A DNA stretch of 47,685 nt from Anaerolineae bacterium. Lineage in GTDB: Bacteria > Chloroflexota > Anaerolineae > Aggregatilineales > UBA2796. Where the stretch lies: the NCBI GenBank assembly GCA_019637555.1, contig JAHBVK010000049.1:1-47685 (forward strand). The letters are read 5' to 3'. The position numbers and the translations under genes were made by a program. Below, in pieces: positions 16,682 through 23,962 of the stretch (position 1 is the first letter of the stretch; every line of letters begins with the position of its first letter). The notes under the pieces were generated by a model. It worked only from the letters and a program-made list of their open reading frames with translations, was not told the origin of the DNA and did no database searches.

Positions 16682-18379
16682 CTAAATCAGCATTAGCTTC
16701 TGGTTGATCTCTACCGCCATCGCTTCTTGACGCAATTCGGTTTTGAGCGATTCCACGTAATCGAGGATTTCCCGCAGAAAGCGATCCAGATCGGTTTGGG
16801 TGGCGTAACTGCGGACGATGTGGATGCTCTCGCCCACTAGTCCCGACTCCGCGCTGTTCCACACGCCACGCGCCTGATTGGTGGTCGCGCCGCCGAAGCG
16901 TTCGCCCAAGAACGCCAACGTGCGATCTACGTACTCCGTGGTATCGACGGCGGTGTTCACATCAATAGTGGTGGGGATGAAGATGCTGACCTGATTACTG
17001 CGCCCTAAGCGATCCGCCAGCGATTTAGTCATGGCGGCAAGTGGCGCAGGCAGTGACTCGATCTGCAAGTCCTTCAGCGTCCCGATCTCTAGCGGTGGCA
17101 AATCAAAATCGGCTGGTGCGGGCGATTGCAGATCGGCTTCCGCCGCAGTCGAGCGATAGACGGCTGTGAACACGCCGACCTTTTCAGGATTGATCTGGGT
17201 ACGCAGTTCGCTGATCGCTTCGTTGACTTGTCCCCACGCTTCGGCACTTGGTGGCGCGATCAGCACAATCTGATCGGCGTGCGGCGCGAGAGTGTTGATG
17301 ATCTCCTCACGGCGGTGATCGACTGCGATCACGATCTGTTCGTAGTTGGCGCTGAGGAAGTCGAAATCGACGGTCACGCGCAGCGATTGCGACAGTCCGG
17401 GCGAGGTACTATCGAGCATCAGATCGACTTCGCCCGACTTAGCAATCACCTGCTGCTGCTCCGTCGGGAAAAGTGCCTGTAAATGATCTTGATCGGGTAG
17501 TTCGGTATAGACAGTGCTGCGCTGCGTGGCTGCACTTAACGCCAACGCCTGCGCGTAACCAAGCGGGCTGATCTCGGCACCCGTGAAGTTGAGCAGCAAT
17601 GAAATCCGCGTACCACTGGCGCGACTGGCTCGCGCTTCGTTGCTGAGTAGGCGCTGTGCCATGATACGGGCAAGTTCCAACGCTACCGCCGGATACTCAA
17701 CCAACAGCTTGAGGAAATCTGCTTTTTTCAGCAGCAGCACGTTGACGGCGCTGAGTGCCGTCGCCGTCGCGCTTGCCGTGCCGCCCGATCTGAGCGCGGT
17801 AATGTCGCCCATCGTATCAGTTTGCTTGAGGTAGGCAAGGACCTTACTCTCTTGACCGGGAGTTACGCCAGCGGCTGCTTCACTGCGTGAGAGCCGCGAG
17901 ATCGCCACGATGCCGCTTTTGATGAAATAGACGTAATCGCTGGACTGTCCCTGCCAGAGCAGCACATCGTCGCGTTCATACTCGCGTTCACGGAAAAGCG
18001 GCACTATCTGCGCGATATGTTCATCCGATAGTTCGCGCAGCAGGGGCATCTGTCGCAGGAAGGTGCGGGTATCGGGGTTGACGCGATCTAGGAGGCTGGA
18101 GACGTAACTGCTCTTGCTGCGTTCGCGGGCAGTACGAAATTGGATGCGGTAGAACACTTTGCCATCACGCTGCGCCTCGCTAACTGCGCCAGCGTCGATC
18201 AGCGCCTGCAAGGCAGCATGAACGGCGGCTGGTTTCTGCGCTGACATGGCAGTTTGAATCTCGTCAAACGTTGCCTGCTTCTGGCGCGTCAGCCAGCGGG
18301 CGATCTTGCCTTGATCTTCGGGCAGACTGAGCAGCTCAAGCGAACTTAAGCCTCCACCGGATGCGTTTCGACGCCCCAT
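16682..18379 (-). CDS. Winged-helix / cyclic-nucleotide-fold / degenerate P-loop mosaic protein
   Basis: A 565-residue soluble protein with at least four parts. Residues about 20-80 look like a winged helix (IARWLTRQKQATFDEIQTAM to FYRIQ). Residues about 113-245 form a cyclic-nucleotide-binding fold (LLRELSDEHIAQIVPLFRER, VYFIKSGIVAISR, GDITALR). Residues about 258-400 resemble a MinD- or NTE-middle-like alpha/beta domain without a Walker A motif (ISLLLNFTGAEISP, ADQIVLIAPPSAEAW). The last 110 residues form an unrecognised domain ending LRQEAMAVEINQKLMLI. In the cNMP phosphate-binding cassette the usual Arg is absent (GGTASATAT), so ligand binding may be changed. AGGAGG inside the kinase gene's 3' end serves its ATG, four bases after the kinase stop. 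It is probably the kinase's partner or substrate (inference). Confidence 0.75.
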   Translation of the reverse strand: MGRRNASGGGLSSLELLSLPEDQGKIARWLTRQKQATFDEIQTAMSAQKPAAVHAALQALIDAGAVSEAQRDGKVFYRIQFRTARERSKSSYVSSLLDRVNPDTRTFLRQMPLLRELSDEHIAQIVPLFREREYERDDVLLWQGQSSDYVYFIKSGIVAISRLSRSEAAAGVTPGQESKVLAYLKQTDTMGDITALRSGGTASATATALSAVNVLLLKKADFLKLLVEYPAVALELARIMAQRLLSNEARASRASGTRISLLLNFTGAEISPLGYAQALALSAATQRSTVYTELPDQDHLQALFPTEQQQVIAKSGEVDLMLDSTSPGLSQSLRVTVDFDFLSANYEQIVIAVDHRREEIINTLAPHADQIVLIAPPSAEAWGQVNEAISELRTQINPEKVGVFTAVYRSTAAEADLQSPAPADFDLPPLEIGTLKDLQIESLPAPLAAMTKSLADRLGRSNQVSIFIPTTIDVNTAVDTTEYVDRTLAFLGERFGGATTNQARGVWNSAESGLVGESIHIVRSYATQTDLDRFLREILDYVESLKTELRQEAMAVEINQKLMLI

Positions 18380-18383
18380 CAGA

Positions 18384-19595
18384 TCACTTCCTCCTGCCGA
18401 GCAGCAGCAAGATCAGCAAGATAACCAAGCCAGTGAGGATCATCACGCCACGCTTGACCGCCGCCAGTTCGACCAGCAGCGCGTCGTATTCCAGCCGCGT
18501 GATGGGTGCAGCCATGGCGCTCGCAGCCGTAGGAGCGAGAGTAGGGGCGCTGGCTGGCGCAGTCGGCGCTGCTGCCGCTGCCGCTGGCGCTGGTGTTGGT
18601 GTTGGTACTGCGCTGGTACTACCGTTCTCTTTGCCTTCGTGTGGAGCGCGGATGCTGGCAGCGGCGAACAAGCCACTGATCGGTTTTGCCTCCTGCACTT
18701 CGGGCGCTGCTGCGATGCCTTCAACTTCTGCCGAGTCGCCCGCTTCTAGTGCTTGCACAAATGCGTTCGCCAAGTCGCCTGCTGTCGGATAGCGCTTGTC
18801 ACGATCTTTCTCGATGGCACGTGCCACCACCGGATCAATGCTGCGCGGTAAATCGGGGCGAAGTTCGCGCAAAGTCAGCGGTGTAGACATCATGTGCATC
18901 AGATGGACGTAAACGAAGCTCTCGCCCATACCCGAAGCGAAGGGCAGTTGTCCGGTCAGCATCTCAAACAGGATCACACCGAGCGCATAGATGTCGGTGC
19001 GCGGATCAGCGATCTTGCCCTGCCATTCTTCCGGCGACATATATTTGGGATTGCCGAATTCAAGATCGTGTTTGCTGCGTGCTGCCTGCGGATTGAGCGT
19101 CTTGGTGATGCCCAGATCGCTGAGGGCGGTGTGTCCATCTTCCGCAAACAGGATGTTCTCCGGCTTGAGATCGCGGTGGATGATGCCGCGTTCGTGGGCA
19201 TAATCCAATGCTGCCGCAATGTCTTTGAGGATTTTGGTGGCGTGTTCGAGCAGCAGTGGTCCGGGCTTGCTGGCGAAAATATCCATCAGGCTGCCACCCG
19301 CCATGAATTCTTCGACCAGATAGAGAATGTCGCCCTCACGCTTGTAATCCAGCACCTTGACAATGTTTGGATGCGAGAGTTCCAGCGCCGCCTGCGCCTC
19401 TTGATCGAAACGCGCGAAGTATTCCTCGGTGCGGGCAAGGTTATCTTTAAGCACCTTGATCACTAATGGTTTTTTGGAGTTGCGCTTCTTGGCGAGAAAA
19501 GCATCAACGTGTGCACCTTCGCCCAACCATAAAGTCAGGGTATAGGTACCGAGTTTGCGTCCGACCAGTTCATGCGTTGCCGCTGATTCTTGCAT
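18384..19595 (-). CDS. Ser/Thr protein kinase with C-terminal membrane anchor
   Basis: A 403-residue Hanks-type kinase. The N-terminal kinase domain (about 16-275) has a glycine-rich loop GEGAHVDAF, the ATP-binding Lys47 (VIKVLK), Glu66, the catalytic loop HRDLKPEN (140-147), a DLG version of the Mg-binding DFG motif (160-162), SPE (187-189) and DIYALG. It should therefore be active. A Pro/Ala/Thr-rich linker (about 320-365) leads to a hydrophobic helix (about 382-400) and a short RRK tail, so the kinase domain is tethered to the inner face of the membrane by its C-terminus, without a PASTA or other external sensor. It starts 14 bases after the site-2 protease gene and is followed after 4 bases by the cNMP-fold gene. 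Confidence 0.93.
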   Translation of the reverse strand: MQESAATHELVGRKLGTYTLTLWLGEGAHVDAFLAKKRNSKKPLVIKVLKDNLARTEEYFARFDQEAQAALELSHPNIVKVLDYKREGDILYLVEEFMAGGSLMDIFASKPGPLLLEHATKILKDIAAALDYAHERGIIHRDLKPENILFAEDGHTALSDLGITKTLNPQAARSKHDLEFGNPKYMSPEEWQGKIADPRTDIYALGVILFEMLTGQLPFASGMGESFVYVHLMHMMSTPLTLRELRPDLPRSIDPVVARAIEKDRDKRYPTAGDLANAFVQALEAGDSAEVEGIAAAPEVQEAKPISGLFAAASIRAPHEGKENGSTSAVPTPTPAPAAAAAAPTAPASAPTLAPTAASAMAAPITRLEYDALLVELAAVKRGVMILTGLVILLILLLLGRRK

Positions 19596-19609
19596 TGTTC
19601 CCGTCCTGT

Positions 19610-20878
19610 TTAAGTACGTTGCTGCCGTTCTCGATCCCGATTCTCGCGCAATGCCTGCCGGATGTCTGCCAGCGTGATCATGCCATTGAGCAGCGAATCA
19701 TCGCAGACAACCGGAATGGCATAGAGGTTCGATTGCTTTAATTTTTCGTGGGCGATCCACAGCGGATCGTTGATCGTCACCGTCGGGAATTTGGTGCGCA
19801 TGACGTGGGCGATGTTGAGATCGACGATACGCCCCGTCCTGCCGCGCACATCAGCACTAGTGACCAAACCAACAAGTTTGCTCTGATCGCCGACCACAAC
19901 GGGTACGATCTGACCGTTGGTGATGGCACTCAAGACTGATGCTAATGGTTGATTAGGGGTGACGATGTGCTTGGCGGCGTGCGCCAGTTGCCCAACCGTC
20001 CACTTACGCAGCGCCGATTGCGCCCGCACTGCCCGTAGTTCGCGCGTGGCTTCGGAGTAAAGGATCAGCGCGACAATTGCCAGTGTCAGCGCATAGGGCA
20101 GCCAACCAATTAGGTACATCCCGCCCGCAATTGCCAGCAGACCAGCGCCGCAAGAACGCCCGATGATGGCTGCAACCTGAGTCGCCTTCTCATAAGACAT
20201 GCGGCGGCACAGCAGCGCCCGCAGCGCACGCCCACCATCGAGTGGCAGTGCGGGCAAAAGATTGAACAGTCCCAAGATCAGATTTGCCGCTGCTAAATAG
20301 GAGACCAAGCCAACCAGACTAGGCTGGCGCAAGCCCTCGACTATGAAACGGAGCAAACTGACCTGATCAAGCACGGCGGCGACTAAGACCATGCCAGTAA
20401 ACACTGTGCCGAGAACCAGATTAGCCACCGGTCCAGCCAGTGCGATGCGGACTTCATCCGTCGGTGAAATCGTCCGCTGCTCCATGTTGGCGACACCGCC
20501 GATGGGCAGCAGAGTTATGTCGAAGACGAGGACACCGACTTTGCGCGCCCACAGCGTGTGCGCGATCTCGTGGATCAGCACGCAGGCAAACAACAACACT
20601 ACGGCGACCACGTTGAAGATCATTCCTGATATGCTGCGATATTGATACCAGCCTAACCAGACGGCACCGAGGATTACCAGCATGAAGGAGGTATGCAGAG
20701 TCACCAATGTGCTGCCGAAGCGAAACAGCGGGATCACGCCGCGTGGTGCGGTAGGGAATGCGAAGAGGCTGAAAAACTTCTTCACCGTGCGTTGTGCAAC
20801 CTCATACCAACTCCAAGCCGTTTCCATTTCGGAGTGCCGCTGCCCAATTTTTCTGAGTTCCGTCATTACCGTAGTCAT
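19610..20878 (-). CDS. Site-2 protease family (M50) intramembrane metalloprotease with CBS pair
   Basis: About 422 residues. The zinc site HEIAH (residues 103-107) sits in a hydrophobic helix, and the distal LLPALPLDGGRALRALL supplies the third ligand Asp (about 214), so the intramembrane protease looks active. After further helices, two CBS motifs (about 290-415: VGQLAHAAKHIVTPNQPLASV and IAHVMRTKFPTVTINDPLW to ADIRQAL) form a regulatory module that often binds adenine nucleotides. Such proteins cut membrane-bound anti-sigma factors or other anchored regulators. I prefer ATG 20878, with AAGGGGG about 11 bases upstream; a TTG at 21010 would add 44 residues of uncharacteristic sequence. The kinase gene starts 14 bases downstream. 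Confidence 0.9.
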   Translation of the reverse strand: MTTVMTELRKIGQRHSEMETAWSWYEVAQRTVKKFFSLFAFPTAPRGVIPLFRFGSTLVTLHTSFMLVILGAVWLGWYQYRSISGMIFNVVAVVLLFACVLIHEIAHTLWARKVGVLVFDITLLPIGGVANMEQRTISPTDEVRIALAGPVANLVLGTVFTGMVLVAAVLDQVSLLRFIVEGLRQPSLVGLVSYLAAANLILGLFNLLPALPLDGGRALRALLCRRMSYEKATQVAAIIGRSCGAGLLAIAGGMYLIGWLPYALTLAIVALILYSEATRELRAVRAQSALRKWTVGQLAHAAKHIVTPNQPLASVLSAITNGQIVPVVVGDQSKLVGLVTSADVRGRTGRIVDLNIAHVMRTKFPTVTINDPLWIAHEKLKQSNLYAIPVVCDDSLLNGMITLADIRQALRENRDRERQQRT

Positions 20879-21035
20879 TGCCGTAACTACCCCCTTGATT
20901 ACCATCAAAGCACACAAGGCATCCGGTAGATACGTCAGTAAGTAGTGACTTCCCCCATCCAAAATGTTGGAGCGAGCGCCCTGATTAGTGACGATTCTAA
21001 TTGTACTCAAACCTTGAACTTATGCGGAATAGAAA

Positions 21036-22403
21036 TCACATGAATTCGAGGGTTGGCTGCTGACCGTTACGAAGTTGATTCAAGGCTTGCTTGGCTGGTT
21101 CGAAATTGGGGTTGAAACTAATGGCACTTTGCAGTTCACTGATCGCCTGCGTATTCGCACCAGTGGCAGCGTATGCCAACGCACGATAGTAGTTGGTTTC
21201 TTCGACGTAGCGGGTTTGAATCGCTGTCGTGTTCGCCAAGCTGATGACCACATCGTAAGCGCCAGTTTTGTAGTAGGCGACGTAGGGCGCGAATTGATAC
21301 CAGAGCATCCGCCAGGGCCAGCCGCCACCGACAGAACGAGCGCGGTCAAATGCCGCTGCTGCCTGTGCATATTCGCCAAGCATCGTGTAGTTGGTGCCGA
21401 CGTTGAACCACGCAAAGGGATTATCTTGCTGGCGGGCGGTTTCATCGAGCGCCTTACCGAGCGCCAGTTGGATGTTGACTTTGGCGTCCCATGCCAAGCC
21501 CATGATCTCGCGCAGACGGGATTCCTGATCGGGGCGGTAAACTACCACGTAGGTGCGGTTGAAATGCTGCCAGCGCGAGTCCAGATCGGTGTATTCCTCA
21601 TGAATACCGCGCGCGTCTTCGCTGTTAGTCAGCGTGTCCAGACCCAATAAATAGCCACCAGCATCATCCCAACCGATCACGGTGAGATAATGCCCTAACC
21701 ACTGTCCATCGTCGTGGTCGTACAAGCCTGTTTCGATGAGGACGCCAAAACCGTTGTAGATCAACTGCTTGAGCAGCGCGATTTCGCCGTTATAGCGAAC
21801 GAGCGAGCGTAACTGGGTGAACTGATTGGTGTAAGCGGCGATCTGCCATGGACTGACATTGGCGTCATTGATGTCCGGTTTCAGCCAAGCCGCCGCGGTC
21901 TCCTGCTTGACGCTGTCGCCCATGATGTTGAGCACTTGCGCCAGATTAGCGGGACCACAGTTGTTCCATTTCTGGGCGATCCAACGGGCGTTTTCCACGC
22001 GGAATGTTGCTGGCAGCGGCGCATAGGTGGCGGTGGGCAGCATGGTGGGTGTGGCGGTTGCCAGACGACTGCCGCCCGGAGTCGGTGTGCTGAAACTGGC
22101 TGCGGCTGCCGTGGCACGGGCGGGATCAAGCGTCGGGAGCTGTGCCACTTCGCGCGTAGGAATGAACACCCGCATGAAAGGCAGGCGTCCAGAGATGCGG
22201 CTCTGCAAATCGGCGGGCAGCAGGCGGAAGGTGATCGGGATGGCGATCATGGCGACCAGCACCATGCCAATGCAGCTTAAACCGGCGAGGAAGCCGCAGC
22301 CCCACACCCACGTACTGGATCGGCGGCGTAGACTGCCCCGCGTGCCATAAACTGCTCCCGCTTCATAGAGCGGACGACGATAGTTGAGTTTTCCTCTAGA
22401 CAT
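21036..22403 (-). CDS. Membrane-anchored C39-like peptidase with TPR-like C-terminus
   Basis: A 455-residue protein. A basic N-terminus and one hydrophobic helix (about 33-60) are followed by a Thr/Pro/Ala-rich linker, then a papain-like domain of the C39_2 type (about 135-300). It has Gln144 and Cys149 in QKWNNCGPANLAQVL, His238 in LGHYLTVIGWD and a nearby Asp, so the catalytic set appears complete. The C-terminal 150 residues form TPR-like helical pairs (AWFNVGTNYTMLGEYAQAAAAFDRA, NYYRALAYAATGANTQAISELQ). It is predicted to act outside the cytoplasm, possibly in peptide or cell-wall processing. The gene lies upstream of the site-2 protease on the same strand. Confidence 0.85.
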   Translation of the reverse strand: MSRGKLNYRRPLYEAGAVYGTRGSLRRRSSTWVWGCGFLAGLSCIGMVLVAMIAIPITFRLLPADLQSRISGRLPFMRVFIPTREVAQLPTLDPARATAAAASFSTPTPGGSRLATATPTMLPTATYAPLPATFRVENARWIAQKWNNCGPANLAQVLNIMGDSVKQETAAAWLKPDINDANVSPWQIAAYTNQFTQLRSLVRYNGEIALLKQLIYNGFGVLIETGLYDHDDGQWLGHYLTVIGWDDAGGYLLGLDTLTNSEDARGIHEEYTDLDSRWQHFNRTYVVVYRPDQESRLREIMGLAWDAKVNIQLALGKALDETARQQDNPFAWFNVGTNYTMLGEYAQAAAAFDRARSVGGGWPWRMLWYQFAPYVAYYKTGAYDVVISLANTTAIQTRYVEETNYYRALAYAATGANTQAISELQSAISFNPNFEPAKQALNQLRNGQQPTLEFM

Positions 22404-22435
22404 CTGTGCTTACATTACACCTAAAGACAAATCAT

Positions 22436-22549
22436 AGTGCTAAGAGTGCTACCAGTGCTATAAGAAAGTGCCGAGAGTGCCATAGTACCAAAGTGCCGTT
22501 GGTAGCGACTTGAGGCTAGACGCCATAGTTATTCAGGTACTTCGGCACT
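22436..22549. repeat. Cluster of AGTGC pentamers between mltG and the C39 peptidase gene
   Basis: AGTGC occurs six times within 61 bases, starting at 22436, 22445, 22454, 22467, 22476 and 22492, several at 9-base spacing. An inverse copy, CGGCACT, at 22543-22549 can pair with the last AGTGCCG (22492-22498). The cluster lies just upstream of the C39 gene start on the minus strand. It could be a set of regulator half-sites or a decayed short tandem repeat. Confidence 0.5.
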
Positions 22550-22573
22550 CTGGGTATTGTGGCAGTTTTTTCC

Positions 22574-23962
22574 TCACTGACAGTTCAATCCGGCTTGGAA
22601 CTCCTCATAGGTACGGGCATAGTAGTTGCCGCTGCCGTCGCATTTGGCGTTCATGTACAGATAATCGGTTTGCGCCGGATATGCCACTGCTATGATCGCA
22701 GATAACCCCGGATTGCTGATCGGCGTGGGCGGCAAGCCCTTATAGCGATGCGTGGCATAGGGCGTATCCGTGTTGATATTCGCCTTGGTGATGCGGGGCC
22801 ACCAGCTACCCGATCCACCAAGCGCGTATTGTAGCGTGGTGAAGGAGCCGAGTCCCATTTCTCTAGCGCGGCGATTGTAGAAAATGCTGGCAATGATCTT
22901 CTGTGTTTCGGCATCGCCAGATTCGCGCTGGATGATCGACGCCATGTTGACGCCTTCCCACAGCGAGAGTCCGTTCGCGTTGATCGCTGCCTGAATATCC
23001 GGCGTAACGTTAGCAGCGAAGGCACTCAGCATCATATCGCGGAAACTGAAGGCGGTAGTATCGTTGTTCAGCGTGTAGACGCCGGGGAACATGAAGCCTT
23101 CTAGGCGTGCGCCACCCGGACGACTGGCGAGAAAACCGAATTCAGCGGGGATCGGTGCGGAGGCTGCGACCACGGCTAGAAAATCACGCCCGCTGAAGCT
23201 GACCGCTGTCTGATCGATCTGTACGGCGATCTGCTCCAAGCGCCAGCCCTGCCGCACTTGGATATTGCAGGGGCAGTTGGCGACGCGGCTTGCACCTGCG
23301 GGTAGGCTCAGGCTGCCGCCATCTGCTTTGGGTGATTTCTCCGCCACACCGGGAGGCAGAAAAAGCACCTGCCCGATGGAAAGCAGTTTGCTGGTCAGGC
23401 AGTTCGCCGCCATGATCGCCGCGACATCTAGCGTATTGTCTGATCCCAGTTGGAAGCCGAACAGCGTATCGCCTTCTTCCACCTGATAAGCAATCCAGCC
23501 ATCGGGTGGCGTGCAGCCGTTAGCGCTGGCGGCAGTATTTGCCGTATCCACAGTATCCGCAGCTGCAGCCGATTCGGTTATGGGCACATCGGTGACAGGC
23601 GCTATGGTGGCGCTTGGTTGGATGGCGATAGCTTCCGCAGTGGGCAGGATCAGCGGCGTCGCGGTGATCGCACTTGGAAGGGTAGATGATGGCGTGGCGC
23701 CTGGGATCGCGGTGTTGGTAACTGTGGAACTCGGCGCAGTTGTCGGAAGGTCTGTCGGTTCGATGCTGGCAGTGATCGTGGGCGCTGTTGTAGCCGTAGC
23801 CACCAGCGCGATCTGCGTGACGACGGTGGGCGGCGCTGTAGGCAATACGCCCACCTCAGCATTGCGTGATGCTTCCCATAGCACGACGCCCAGCACGACG
23901 ATCCAAGCGATAATGCTGATGCCCAACAGGAGGGCGGCGACACGTCTGCCCTTAGTTGCCAA
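22574..23962 (-). CDS. mltG: Endolytic murein transglycosylase MltG with LysM domain
   Basis: A 462-residue YceG/MltG protein that cleaves nascent peptidoglycan strands and may set glycan length. One N-terminal transmembrane helix (about 8-30) is followed by a long Thr/Ala/Pro-rich linker (about 40-145), a LysM-like domain (IAYQVEEGDTLFGFQLG to IGQVLFLPPG, 157-205), and the catalytic domain. That domain contains LEGFMFPGVYTL, the catalytic Glu347 in NMASIIQRESGD, IFYNRR and the GLPPTPISNPGLSAI motif. A LysM inside MltG is a useful additional cell-wall tether. Its start overlaps the end of the thioredoxin-NHL gene by 11 bases, which indicates coupling. Confidence 0.93.
   Translation of the reverse strand: MATKGRRVAALLLGISIIAWIVVLGVVLWEASRNAEVGVLPTAPPTVVTQIALVATATTAPTITASIEPTDLPTTAPSSTVTNTAIPGATPSSTLPSAITATPLILPTAEAIAIQPSATIAPVTDVPITESAAAADTVDTANTAASANGCTPPDGWIAYQVEEGDTLFGFQLGSDNTLDVAAIMAANCLTSKLLSIGQVLFLPPGVAEKSPKADGGSLSLPAGASRVANCPCNIQVRQGWRLEQIAVQIDQTAVSFSGRDFLAVVAASAPIPAEFGFLASRPGGARLEGFMFPGVYTLNNDTTAFSFRDMMLSAFAANVTPDIQAAINANGLSLWEGVNMASIIQRESGDAETQKIIASIFYNRRAREMGLGSFTTLQYALGGSGSWWPRITKANINTDTPYATHRYKGLPPTPISNPGLSAIIAVAYPAQTDYLYMNAKCDGSGNYYARTYEEFQAGLNCQ

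Noticed and set aside
18361..18792. Ala/Val-rich plus-strand frame opposite the kinase linker
   Set aside because: It is the complement of the Pro/Ala/Thr-rich linker of the kinase, a low-complexity artefact.
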